DNA of 64,000 nt. It comes from Dendrophyllia cribrosa (Eukaryota > Cnidaria > Anthozoa > Scleractinia > Dendrophylliidae). The position numbers and the translations under genes were made by a program. This document shows positions 36,604-45,176 of the stretch, piece by piece. The stretch lies in contig JAJLRJ010000007.1 in the NCBI GenBank assembly GCA_024195265.1, positions 12,131,828-12,195,827 of the forward strand. The letters run 5' to 3'. Position 1 is the stretch's first letter. The number at the start of each line of letters is the position of its first letter. The notes beneath the pieces are model-generated. The model saw only the letters and a program-made list of their open reading frames with translations. It did not search any database and had not been told where the DNA came from.

Positions 36604-38283
36604 GTTTTGATTGCGGATGTCCTCGGGAAATTCACATTGAAAAGCATGGGAACCAAGCCTCCGGCTCTGACATTCTGCGACCACTTGAACATCAGCGTGT
36701 GTCACGTAACAGAGCAGAGCAAAGCCTTCACTGTGACGGTGTATAATCCCATTGCACGAGACGTAACTGCTGTTGTTCGACTTCCGATAGCAAGCAGCAC
36801 AATGGCTGTTTATGGACCTCAAGGTGCCTCCGTGAAAAGCCAAATACTTCCAATTTCTGACGCCACAAAACAGCTGCGAAAAGATCAAAATCAACAGAGT
36901 TCGTCTTCATTTCAGATTGTTTTTAACGCCAAAGTTCCTCCTCTTGGCTTTGCCACGTACTTTATCAATTCAACCAAGTCTCCTCGACTGAAGGACTTGT
37001 TCCGATCTCCCCCGAATGAAGATGCCGACGAAATGTCGATCGAAAATGAGTTCATCAAGCTATCCTTTTCGTCTGGCACTGGCCATTTGACAAGCATGAC
37101 TGATAAGAGTTCTAAAGTCACCAGCGCTCTGAACCAAGCGTTCTACTGGTACAATGCCAGCATTGGAAACACGGAAAGCAAACAACCATCTGGGGCTTAC
37201 ATCTTCAGACCCAGCAAAAGCGAACCGATTCTGATCTCGCAGGGTCAGAAGACAGACGTTTATAAAGGTCCCCTGGTACAGGAGGTACGTCAAGTGATTT
37301 CGCCCTTCATCAGTCAGGTGATCAGACTGTACACTGGTCAGCGGCATGCTGAGTTTGAGTACACTGTGGGGCCCATTCCCATCGCTGACAAATGGGGAAA
37401 AGAAGTGATCGCAAGGTTTGATACTGATATCAAATCCAACCAGCTCTTCTACACTGATGCGAATGGAAGAGAAATGCAAGAACGCAAGTTTAATTACCGC
37501 CCCACCTGGAAACTGGACAACAAAGAGCCAGTGGCTGGAAACTATTACCCAGTAAACAGTCGACTTTACATCAAGGATGCTGATAAACAGCTGACAGTCC
37601 TGACTGACCGGTCCCTGGGTGGGGCCAGCCTCAAGGACGGGTCCATGGAAATAATGCTACACAGGCGTCTACTTGTAGATGACAAGAGGGGCGTGGCCGA
37701 GCCGCTCAATGAGTCGGGAATCCTGGGTAAGGGTTTGATTGTCCGCGGGAAGATGTGCCTGACTCTAGCCCCGCCCCAGACCTCTGGCGCTCTCCATCGC
37801 GAACTTGGCGAGCTGATGTTGCTGGAACCCGTGCTCGCTTTCGCACCTAATAGCCTCACTTTCAGCAAGTGGACAAGCCAGTATAACTCGCTGCACAGCG
37901 GTCTTAACCGTGAGCTCCCCGCTAACGTGCATCTGTTGACCTTGGAGACCATGGGCGACTCGGCGCTGATCCGGGTGGAGCATCAATACGAGGCTGGCGA
38001 GGACGCTAAGCTGTCACAGCCGGTCAACATTTCACTCGAGGGGCTTTTCACTGATTTTGAGATCGACTCCATGACGGAAATGAACCTGTCTGCCAATCAA
38101 CTACTCCAAGATAAACAGCCTCTTCACTGGAATATTAAAACAGGCGAGAAAAGAGAAAAAAAGAAGAAGATATCACGGGCGCTGACTGATTTAAATGTGC
38201 ATCTCACCCCTATGGAGATACGCACCTTCAAAGCTGTCATCAAACGTCACAGTGTAAAAAAATCGCGCTATAATAAGTACTAA
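36604..38283 (+). CDS. MAN2B1: Lysosomal alpha-mannosidase, terminal exon
   Basis: A 1,680-bp exon after TTGATGTTGCAAG with stop TAA at 38281-38283. It encodes 559 residues: the end of the middle three-helix/beta region (LTFCDHLNISVC) and the full C-terminal beta-sandwich domains of GH38 (IENEFIKLSFSSGTGHLTSM, YTVGPIPIADKWGKEVIARF). These C-terminal features support the lysosomal MAN2B1 type over the Golgi enzymes. The frame is intact. It is unusual to have more than half the protein in one exon. Confidence 0.9.
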   Translation, partial: VLIADVLGKFTLKSMGTKPPALTFCDHLNISVCHVTEQSKAFTVTVYNPIARDVTAVVRLPIASSTMAVYGPQGASVKSQILPISDATKQLRKDQNQQSSSSFQIVFNAKVPPLGFATYFINSTKSPRLKDLFRSPPNEDADEMSIENEFIKLSFSSGTGHLTSMTDKSSKVTSALNQAFYWYNASIGNTESKQPSGAYIFRPSKSEPILISQGQKTDVYKGPLVQEVRQVISPFISQVIRLYTGQRHAEFEYTVGPIPIADKWGKEVIARFDTDIKSNQLFYTDANGREMQERKFNYRPTWKLDNKEPVAGNYYPVNSRLYIKDADKQLTVLTDRSLGGASLKDGSMEIMLHRRLLVDDKRGVAEPLNESGILGKGLIVRGKMCLTLAPPQTSGALHRELGELMLLEPVLAFAPNSLTFSKWTSQYNSLHSGLNRELPANVHLLTLETMGDSALIRVEHQYEAGEDAKLSQPVNISLEGLFTDFEIDSMTEMNLSANQLLQDKQPLHWNIKTGEKREKKKKISRALTDLNVHLTPMEIRTFKAVIKRHSVKKSRYNKY

Positions 38284-38499
38284 GTACATTTCGATACAGG
38301 GAAGTGGCCTTTGAAAGCTGTAGGTTACAGCAAAATGTGTCGCATGCAAATTTTGAATTTGTTTAATTTACCGCGCTTCGGTTTATCGAGCTTTGTAATT
38401 AATACTCCTCTGATATAATAATTTAAATTAAACTAAAATCACTTTTGTCACGACTTTATCATAAATTTTGCATGAAATCTGCAATGTTAAATTAACTGC

Positions 38500-38536
38500 A
38501 ATAAAAAAATTGTAACTATGTTCATATCTCAATAAA
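38500..38536 (+). terminator. Polyadenylation signals of mannosidase gene
   Basis: AATAAA at 38500-38505 and again at 38531-38536, about 220-250 bases after the stop codon and just before the outer 63-bp inverted repeat begins. Confidence 0.6.
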
Positions 38537-38597
38537 GTGTTTTTCCACTTAAAACAAATTGCAGCCCTCGAATGTAGCCTACAAACTCTAAGGACAA

Positions 38598-38660
38598 ATA
38601 CAGCTATTTCAATTTAGGTTGTCGGATGAGAGCTTCAAGCGTACGCAACGAGACCGCAAG
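38598..38660. repeat. Outer 63-bp inverted repeat, left
   Basis: Perfect reverse complement of 58393-58455. It marks an older element (about 2.5 kb without the Polinton) that now encloses the Polinton, the 719-bp foldback and R copy 2. From 38721 a short frame (MSEVDVSTINVCLRC...) runs up to the Polinton junction. Confidence 0.75.
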
Positions 38661-38787
38661 TAACTATGGGTAGTTGTAAATTGGTCTTTGCTTAGTTCGG
38701 GGTTTTTGCGTTTGTTAGTGCAATGAGTGAGGTAGATGTTAGCACCATAAATGTTTGCCTTCGCTGTATGGACGAGGTATTTCAAAT

Positions 38788-38792
38788 TGCTT
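38788..38792. repeat. Polinton target duplication, left
   Basis: TGCTT, repeated at 56192-56196. It can also be read as 6-bp TTGCTT (38787-38792 and 56191-56196), the usual Polinton duplication length, if the terminal T is counted as target. Confidence 0.8.
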
Positions 38793-39059
38793 AGTAGTTA
38801 GTAGAGAGGGAGTCAAATACGGTTTTTTGAGCCGATTTCCAATTTGTTGCGCCGATAATCATTTTTTTCTCACTTCGCTCGAAAAAATTGATTATCGGCG
38901 CAACAAATTGGAAATCGGCTCAAAAAACACCGTATTTGACGTCCCTCTCTACTAACTACTTTGATAACCGGCCTCAAACCCTCGTAAGAGGGGCTAAATG
39001 CGTTTTTTCCCGAGCCCGCCCGCAACGGCAAGCGAGCCATCACCAATTGAAGAAAACCA
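38793..39059. repeat. Polinton terminal inverted repeat, left
   Basis: 267 bp, nearly identical to the reverse complement of 55926-56191 (a few substitutions and one homopolymer difference). The outer 168 bp (38793-38960) is itself a palindrome with a short loop around CTCACTTCGCTCG. Confidence 0.9.
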
Positions 39060-39081
39060 AAACCCTCCATATAACGTGACA

Positions 39082-39642
39082 ATGCCCCTCGTCAACGAAC
39101 CAATGACTGCCGTTGCGTTTTTGAAAATGCGGGGGATTGAGTTGAAAGAAGGCGATGACTTATATGCAAAGAACAAAGGGACGTACGAATACAACCCTTG
39201 CAAACATTGTGGTTTAAACTTCACCCAAGGCCATTCTCTTGTTGAGCATCAAAAATACGCTTGCAAGAATCTGCGAACAGAAAAACGCCCGAAAGAGATT
39301 TGCCTCGGCTGCAATCGAAGATTGTGTAAATCAACGATTTACAGACACTTCAGAAATGGTTGCCCTCCCGTGAAAAACAACCCTCTAGTTTTTATACGGC
39401 GTGAGGTTGTTCGAGATGTTTTTGCAAACATTAGCCAGCATGAACTGAATGCCTGGCTTGACGAGCAAGAACAAGAACCATTTGAAAACAAAAGCCTGGA
39501 GGCTCTCAACCCATTACCCAGGATCCGAGATTTGAGCTTTGTTTCTGATTTCATCGAAGGCAAGTCATCACTCGCAGCTTTTCAAACTGAGTTGAGCGGT
39601 TATCACCAATTGAAAAAACATTCACCCTTCGTATACCAATGA
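39082..39642 (+). CDS. C2H2-type zinc-finger protein of the Polinton
   Basis: I chose the ATG at 39082 because a TATA-like CCATATAACG precedes it; the upstream frame lies in the terminal repeat. The 186-residue protein has two putative zinc clusters: CKHCGLNFTQGHSLVEHQ...C and CLGCNRRLCKSTIYRHF...C. Family unknown. It overlaps the start of the exonuclease gene by 4 bases (ATGATGG), which suggests paired expression. A role in DNA or RNA binding is inferred only from the fingers. Confidence 0.65.
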   Translation: MPLVNEPMTAVAFLKMRGIELKEGDDLYAKNKGTYEYNPCKHCGLNFTQGHSLVEHQKYACKNLRTEKRPKEICLGCNRRLCKSTIYRHFRNGCPPVKNNPLVFIRREVVRDVFANISQHELNAWLDEQEQEPFENKSLEALNPLPRIRDLSFVSDFIEGKSSLAAFQTELSGYHQLKKHSPFVYQ

Positions 39643-40778
39643 TGGCGACAATACAAGAGTTCATGAACTTTCTCAAATCGAGGAACACTGGTCTGAAACA
39701 AAAGAGCGCCGACTGGGTGAGAGCCAGACAAAACTCCATCGGGGCATCAGAGATCTCTGCCTTGACAGGATCGTCGCCGTTTGAATCACGGCGCAGCTTG
39801 CTCATGAAGAAAATACAGCCAACAAATATGCTCAACAATGCGGCTTGTACCTGGGGCAATCTGTTCGAGCCGATTATACGCAAGTATTTTGAGCAAAAAC
39901 ATTCTGTTTCCGTTTTTGGCCACAGCATCTCTCTTAATCTAGCAAGAGATCATCCACTTTATCGAAAGGTCACTTGCAGCCCAGACGGATATTTTCTAGA
40001 CAAAGACGGCAGCTTTATTCTGTTGGAGTTTAAATGTCCGTTCAAGAGGAAAATAGCCATGAACAGAATTCCTGGCTATTATAGCGATCAGGTACAAACA
40101 GGTCTTGCTTTGAGTGGCGACATGGTCTCCAAAGGCTTGTTTGTTGACGGCTATTTCAGATTGTGCTCTTTAAACCAGCTTGAACCAAGTCTGGCACACA
40201 ACCAGTTTCTAAACGGAGGAAACAAGTTCAAAACGAAGGGCGACACAACACTTGCGTGGGGGGTTTGTTATTTATTTAGCAAACGGGCGATAACAAGAAA
40301 TCAAAAGGCAATCATCGATGTCGGTTCCCTCAAATCAAAACAATTATTTGAGAGAATTATGTCTTCCATTGCTGAGAAGGACATATGGTGTTGTTATGGG
40401 GCTGTAAGGATGTCGTTTAGAAAACAGGATGAAGATGAGGAGTTTTTGCGTTACACCCATATGCAAGAAGTATTTTCAGCGGGTTCAGAAGGCCCTAAAC
40501 CAGTGGCTGTGTTCGCCTGGAAGCTTCTGGATATAACTGAGATTTGGGCGCCAAAGCAACCAAACTTTTTGAGCAACATTCAAACGTCAGTCGAGCGTTT
40601 TCATAACAGCTTGGCAAGCCTTCGAAAAAAGATAACAGAACACTCTGAAGAGAAAAGCATCAAACAAACCACCCCTGTGAAAACTGTTCCAAACAATTTG
40701 GGTGATGACCGTGCAGTTGTGGAAGCCTTCTTACGCTCAAAGTTGTCCCAATTGGAGAAATACCATCCCAGGCTATAA
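39639..40778 (+). CDS. YqaJ/lambda-type exonuclease (viral recombinase)
   Basis: 379 residues with the PD-(D/E)XK exonuclease layout: IGASEIS (34-40), WGNLFEP (72-78), SPDG with D116, LLEFKCP with E130 and K132, and YYSDQVQTGL (147-156). Enzymes of this family (YqaJ viral recombinase; lambda Exo and baculovirus/herpes alkaline nucleases are relatives) resect linear dsDNA to make 3' tails for annealing. It probably acts in replication or recombination of the linear Polinton genome. GTATACC lies just upstream of the ATG. The enzyme is not part of the minimal Polinton set. Confidence 0.8.
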   Translation: MMATIQEFMNFLKSRNTGLKQKSADWVRARQNSIGASEISALTGSSPFESRRSLLMKKIQPTNMLNNAACTWGNLFEPIIRKYFEQKHSVSVFGHSISLNLARDHPLYRKVTCSPDGYFLDKDGSFILLEFKCPFKRKIAMNRIPGYYSDQVQTGLALSGDMVSKGLFVDGYFRLCSLNQLEPSLAHNQFLNGGNKFKTKGDTTLAWGVCYLFSKRAITRNQKAIIDVGSLKSKQLFERIMSSIAEKDIWCCYGAVRMSFRKQDEDEEFLRYTHMQEVFSAGSEGPKPVAVFAWKLLDITEIWAPKQPNFLSNIQTSVERFHNSLASLRKKITEHSEEKSIKQTTPVKTVPNNLGDDRAVVEAFLRSKLSQLEKYHPRL

Positions 40779-40790
40779 CCGACTGAGCCA

Positions 40791-41177
40791 ATGGCTCAAC
40801 TGGCTTTTGGTGAATCTCATTGGGACTATTTGGCAGACATGATCAAAGATTACATCCTTGAATTGGCTGAAAGAGAAGTCCAGCGTGACTTGGCTGCCAG
40901 GGCCCTTCATCAACGCAGGATGAAATCTGTATGCCGTGCGATAAAAAATCATTATCACTGGCGGTACGATTGCTATTTCCCTATATTCACCTCACAAACA
41001 TGTGATGAATGCCAAGAATACTTATCGCCAGAAGAGGACATGGGTATGCACAGAGCTATTTGTCCTGGCTTGTCATTTTCTAGATGCTTACAGCTGGAAT
41101 TGGGCATCGACAGTGATGACGAGGAAGACTATGACGGCCCAAGTGCTCACGAAAGTTTTTATGGGTTTGCAAGCTAA
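40791..41177 (+). CDS. Small zinc-binding protein, unknown
   Basis: 128 residues, starting 12 bases after the exonuclease stop. It has a possible C-C-H-C cluster, CDECQEYLSPEEDMGMHRAIC, and an acidic C-terminus (DSDDEEDYD). No TATA-like motif precedes it, so it may be co-transcribed with the exonuclease. Its stop overlaps the end of the convergent minus-strand frame. Function not recognised. Confidence 0.55.
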   Translation: MAQLAFGESHWDYLADMIKDYILELAEREVQRDLAARALHQRRMKSVCRAIKNHYHWRYDCYFPIFTSQTCDECQEYLSPEEDMGMHRAICPGLSFSRCLQLELGIDSDDEEDYDGPSAHESFYGFAS

Positions 41178-41563
41178 ACGCCCCTCATCTTTTCAAGCGT
41201 GAGCCTCCAGCTTTGTTCGTGCTTCCACATTGATTTTTCTGGGACTTGCAACCAGAAGTAATTGACAAGCCGTTGTGGCCCTTTTATCGCATCCAAGATT
41301 TTGTGGGCCACAAAGGGCATGGAGATTCTTTTCGGCAGATATTCTTCGATTAATTTGAATGTCTCATTTGCACGATATTTTTCATCATTGGACAAGCAGA
41401 CGCGGTGTTCACAAATTTTCAGATGTTTGTTGAGATAGCTTTTGAAGTTGTAGTGTTTGGTGGGCCTTCTTTTTTTGGTAATTTTGTAATCACCACCATA
41501 GAGTTCGTTATAATCGAAGGTCACACCAACCAGAGGTTCTAGAGCCCGCAGTCCTCGCAGCAA
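41174..41563 (-). CDS. Unknown Polinton protein, downstream frame
   Basis: 130 codons (GLRALEPLVGVTFDYNELYGGDYKITKKRR...). The frame is also open upstream of the first ATG, to about 41620, overlapping the neighbouring frame 41539-41940. It has no promoter motif of its own. It may be the C-terminal half of a gene split by a frameshift near 41560-41610. No family recognised. Confidence 0.4.
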   Translation of the reverse strand: MLRGLRALEPLVGVTFDYNELYGGDYKITKKRRPTKHYNFKSYLNKHLKICEHRVCLSNDEKYRANETFKLIEEYLPKRISMPFVAHKILDAIKGPQRLVNYFWLQVPEKSMWKHEQSWRLTLEKMRGV

Positions 41564-41940
41564 AGTTCTGATGAAAACATCATGGGGGTTAACTTGCCTT
41601 TGCAGTTTTGGTAAGCTTCTAGCCTTTCATTCACAAGGGTGAAAGGTGAGTGTGGAGGGCATGGTGCCTCGGGAGAAAGATACTCCTTGATGTGATGAAG
41701 GCGTTCTGGCAGTTTTGAACGAAGTATTTCCTTGGTGTAGTTTTCGAGTGAGCGCAGGAGGATAAATTTGTATTCTTTATCAAGCTCATCGAGTTTGGTT
41801 TTGTATTCCCCTTTAGTGTCCAAGGCCCGAACAGAAGCCAGTTGTTTAGCGAACTTCTCCATGGTTGTACACAGCCGGGTTATGTATTCAATTGGGCGCA
41901 AATGATTTTTCTTTAGAAATGTAGAGATTGAAGCCAGAGT
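41539..41940 (-). CDS. Unknown Polinton protein, upstream frame
   Basis: Open from immediately after the stop codon of the 41941-42627 gene and in the same frame. The first ATG encodes MEKFAKQLASV, about 25 codons in. Helical, charged sequence (KTKLDELDKEYKFILLRSLENY), ending SSELCCEDCGL with three cysteines. The absence of an own promoter and the in-frame position suggest read-through, or a once longer protein now cut by a stop. Confidence 0.4.
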   Translation of the reverse strand, partial: TLASISTFLKKNHLRPIEYITRLCTTMEKFAKQLASVRALDTKGEYKTKLDELDKEYKFILLRSLENYTKEILRSKLPERLHHIKEYLSPEAPCPPHSPFTLVNERLEAYQNCKGKLTPMMFSSELCCEDCGL

Positions 41941-42627
41941 TTAATCTCTCAAATCGGATTTGGAGGCTGCGGTGAGAAGACTTATCTTTTTTTGAAACTC
42001 TTGTTTGACTTCCTTGCGAAGTTCGTTTTTGAGTTTCTGTAGGTCTGGTGCTTGTGTTTGAGTGCCAACATTTTTTTTAGCCTTAACACCATCCCTGATT
42101 GCAGCTTTGAGTTCGTGATATTTTTCCACCTCACGAGTAATTATGGTGAATTCTGCATCACTGATCCTCTTGTCTTCCAGAGCCTTTGAGACCAGTTCAT
42201 TGGCAGAGTTGCGTTTAGCCAGGGCCAGTGTATAGATTTTCTCGTGTTTGGTCACTTTTCGCTCCAATCGCTTGTTAGCAGCTGTAAAGCCAACAGAGGA
42301 CAGCCCACAGAGGGTCGCGACGCCCGCAAGGACTGGACTTGCAACAATTCCGAACCCAGTTAATGCAGTGGCTAGGGCCCCTGATGACAGCCTGACAGAA
42401 AGTGACCCCAGGCCAACCGCCGAGTAATGAACCAATGATTGGGTTCGTTTGTATTTCTTTGCGACCTGACGGTAATGCTCGGCTTCGTCAGACAACTCCT
42501 TCAGCAAGTCAGAGATCTTTTTGAGCCGGAAGTCTTCTGCATTGATTTGAGTGATCTCACGCATAGGGTATAGCTGTTGTGTCTCGCTGTATTCGGGGGC
42601 AGATGGAAGCACATTGGCAGAACTCAT
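41941..42627 (-). CDS. Helical protein with glycine-rich hydrophobic core
   Basis: 228 residues. The N-terminal third and the last 100 residues are predicted helical/coiled-coil by eye (KKISDLLKELSDEAEHYRQV, LQKLKNELRKEVKQEFQKK). Residues about 68-110 form a hydrophobic Gly/Ala/Ser-rich segment that may insert in or contact membrane. A TATATATACC-type motif lies 7 bases before the ATG. Unrecognised; the position beside capsid genes suggests a virion component. Confidence 0.6.
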   Translation of the reverse strand: MSSANVLPSAPEYSETQQLYPMREITQINAEDFRLKKISDLLKELSDEAEHYRQVAKKYKRTQSLVHYSAVGLGSLSVRLSSGALATALTGFGIVASPVLAGVATLCGLSSVGFTAANKRLERKVTKHEKIYTLALAKRNSANELVSKALEDKRISDAEFTIITREVEKYHELKAAIRDGVKAKKNVGTQTQAPDLQKLKNELRKEVKQEFQKKISLLTAASKSDLRD

Positions 42628-42634
42628 GGCGTGG

Positions 42635-42646
42635 GGTATATATATG
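42635..42646 (-). promoter_or_regulatory. TATA-like motif, gene 41941-42627
   Basis: On the minus strand it reads CATATATATACC, 7 bases before the ATG. Confidence 0.6.
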
Positions 42647-42650
42647 ATTT

Positions 42651-43322
42651 TTAATTTATCTCAACTTCAAATTCCAAAGGCGCGTCATTGAAGTTGAAGA
42701 GGTTGTCATCTTTATCCCGCACTGACAGTGTGATAGAGTTAACAAATTCGCCAGACGAGACGTCACGCAAGACGTTCTGTTGTGTTGTCTCGTAAAACAC
42801 CTTCTCAAAAGCTTTTCCACGAATATCAAACCGAGCCAAAACTGTCGAAGGCTTGCCATTGAGTAAGTTCTGTTCTTTATCGACTAGATCACAGTGGATG
42901 AAGTAAGTGCTTGGTGCCGTTAAACGCTTGACGAAGGTTATTAGCAACAATACAGGGCTTATTCCAAGCAATTCTGCCAGATTATTACTTAACTTCACAC
43001 TTCCGCTGTTACTTGTAATGACCATTGCCCCATATGGCCTGTTTGTTTCAATTGTTAGATTTAAACGGCTGTTAAAGCCTTTTAGGTTTTCAAAGGTTTC
43101 CGCTAAACTCTCAATAGTGTGATGCCCTGGAAGTAAGGTAACCTCACGTGATGAACCATTAGGGGGCGGAGTTGCCGGTGAAATCTGTGCTTCTTCTTTC
43201 AAATTATGCCACGAGTTGAAAATTGAGCAAGAAACAAGACGGATATAACTAGGTTTCGGCAGTGGGTGGTCGAAATAGATCGTGTGAGGATTCGAAGACG
43301 TGACGATTGTTAACACAACCAT
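42651..43322 (-). CDS. Candidate minor capsid (penton-like) protein
   Basis: 223 residues from the ATG at 43322 (MVVLTIVTSSN); 13 extra upstream codons would overlap the promoter. Alternating hydrophobic, beta-rich sequence (YIRLVSCSIFNSWHNL, NSITLSVRDKDDNLFNFNDAPLEFEVEIN) is compatible with a single jelly-roll or a receptor-type beta fold. The size and position suit the Polinton minor capsid/penton gene, but no diagnostic motif is visible. Divergent from the next gene, with a shared 41-bp promoter interval. Confidence 0.5.
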   Translation of the reverse strand: MVVLTIVTSSNPHTIYFDHPLPKPSYIRLVSCSIFNSWHNLKEEAQISPATPPPNGSSREVTLLPGHHTIESLAETFENLKGFNSRLNLTIETNRPYGAMVITSNSGSVKLSNNLAELLGISPVLLLITFVKRLTAPSTYFIHCDLVDKEQNLLNGKPSTVLARFDIRGKAFEKVFYETTQQNVLRDVSSGEFVNSITLSVRDKDDNLFNFNDAPLEFEVEIN

Positions 43323-43363
43323 GATTGTGTATATAATTACACATTTTATAATTATATACAATC
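43323..43363. promoter_or_regulatory. Divergent promoter between capsid-region genes
   Basis: The 41-bp interval holds TGTATATAAT (about 43327-43336) for the minus-strand gene and TTATATACAATC (about 43352-43363) directly against the plus-strand ATG. Confidence 0.6.
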
Positions 43364-43894
43364 ATGTTTGGCGGACGGCCTGGTGGATTTAACCCTAATT
43401 CAAATCTTGGCATCTCCATCGGCGGCCACAATTACGGACCCCCACCTCCTTTTAATTCAAACCTAAACGTCAATAGCCATCCTCCATATAAGCCACCACC
43501 CCCTGATCCTCAAATTGCTTGGATGAAAACACCAGAGGTAGCAAAGCTCTTTGCCGCGGCCAAGGCCAAGGCGATCTCAGACTTCAAAAAGCGTTTCCCT
43601 CGCGCCGATATGTCTCACTTTGAAGTGCAAGTAGAGTTTGGCGACGACCACAAAACCGCCACAGGGGAAGTGCTTTACAAAGAGGGCCAAGGCTCATGGG
43701 CGCTCGTTGCAAGAATGCCCCACAAAGATTGGACTGGCGCTGAAAGAGATGCTCTTGGCCTCCATTATGATGTCGCTGGGGCAACAAATGTTATCAATCC
43801 CAGCTGTTGCTTTCGACACCAAAATAGACAAAGACATGATGATTGGCTCAATCTTGAACGACAAAGAGCAAAAGATTTATGTCACGCCAACTGA
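43364..43894 (+). CDS. Proline-rich structural protein candidate, N-terminal frame
   Basis: 176 codons. A Gly/Pro/Asn-rich start (residues 1-50) is followed by a folded-looking region (WMKTPEVAKLFAAAKAKAISDFKKRFP; FEVQVEFGDDHKTATGEVLYKEGQGSWALVARMP). The last roughly 40 codons overlap the next frame and probably are not the true continuation. The C-terminal part continues at 43638-45170 in the +1 frame. Either a frameshift mutation or programmed shifting around 43690-43790 is possible. Confidence 0.55.
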   Translation: MFGGRPGGFNPNSNLGISIGGHNYGPPPPFNSNLNVNSHPPYKPPPPDPQIAWMKTPEVAKLFAAAKAKAISDFKKRFPRADMSHFEVQVEFGDDHKTATGEVLYKEGQGSWALVARMPHKDWTGAERDALGLHYDVAGATNVINPSCCFRHQNRQRHDDWLNLERQRAKDLCHAN

Positions 43895-45170
43895 GTATTT
43901 CACAACGAAATACAGAAATATCTTCAGGGACACACAGATTTCATTCACAACCGCCAAATATGGCCGAAAGTGGATGGGTGGGCCTCATATGAGTTTTTGG
44001 CCGCAACAACTCTCCTTCGCCCTGTGGTGTGCAACAACCGGCTGTGGAATCTCGCGCGACATTTTCTTCGATAAAAACTCCAGTCTGTCCCTAACCCCAC
44101 AGCTCCGGTCGTTTTACCGGTTTCACGTTTATTTCACAACAAGGCGAATACTCTACCAGATGGGCGGGGAACAAAGCGTGAGTGCTTTGCCAGACGACCC
44201 CCCATTTAACCAGAAAGACAACAAATACAACATCGACGCGTACAAGAAGCTTTGCATCGAGTTCGGTATCGACCCCAGTTCTGACTTCCGTTACACATAC
44301 GGCAAGAACCACGGGCTTGGGAATGTCTACATTTGGGTTTATGGAGATGGCCCCACCTCTACTGATTACACATACCCCGATTCCGATCTAGCTCTGTTCG
44401 ATGATGAGCGCGTCACTGACAGAAAAGACTCCAATTACAAAGCCAATGGAATAACTTTCGTTCGCAACGACCAAGGGGCGGACACCCAGTTCGAGCACTT
44501 TGTGCCAAATTACGCACAGGGGCTAACACAGCCAGGGCTCGCGCGTATGAATCAATCAATCGAGGCCTTTGTGTACTGCATTCTTGGCTCACAAGCCAAA
44601 ACCCGCAGCAGCATCATTGGAAAAGGAGGCCGGGCGTTCGAAACGCAGAGAGTCTTCCTCACCCATCTAGAGGAGGCTATAATCCTGAACGACATCTCAA
44701 CAAGCGTACAGCGTTACCAGCTTGCCATCCAAGCAACGAAAGTTCGCTTAGACTTTGCGACAGCTCCCGGAAGCTGGCTCATGCCCTCGCGCATGATTAT
44801 CAACACAGAGAGCGTGATCGGGTATAACAACAATCTGCAGGAGGCAACGCAAGGGATGAAGCTGGGGGTGAACAGTGATGTTAATCTAGGCACGAAAAAA
44901 GCCTCTCTTCGCCACATGGACGGTGGCCCGACAAAGATCAATCCACCAAACAGCCACCCATCAAACCCGATACATACACAGGCCACACAGGCACAGGGCA
45001 TTGCACCCAAACCCACACCCGCACCCACACCCACGCCCACACCCACACCCACACCACAACCGGCACCAACCCCCGCACCCGAACCACAGCCCGACCCGCA
45101 TCACGTCTCCAAGGCAGTCGTTGCTGTTGGCGCGGTTGCTTTGGCAGGGCTTTTCGTTTGGTTGAGATAA
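43760..45170 (+). CDS. Proline-rich membrane-anchored protein candidate, C-terminal frame
   Basis: The frame is open from 43638, but protein-like sequence begins near 43760 (SIPAVAFDTKIDKDMMIGSILNDKEQ). It is a large domain of about 400 residues, then a TPTPTPTP/PAPEP proline repeat (about 45006-45095), then a C-terminal hydrophobic helix VVAVGAVALAGLFVWL. No family recognised. The tail-anchored, Pro-spacer layout suggests a virion surface or spike-like protein, by inference only. Its stop is 6 bases from the convergent stop of 45177-46583. Confidence 0.5.
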
Positions 45171-45176
45171 GTGTGT

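Noticed and set aside
36475..36894. Minus-strand frame with DDDDDDDG and EEKEEE runs upstream of the last mannosidase exon
   Set aside because: It is the antisense reading of a trinucleotide microsatellite and of the real exon.
44938..45100. CRISPR-like array in the repeated ACACCC region
   Set aside because: The repeats are 6-base coding proline repeats with no spacers.
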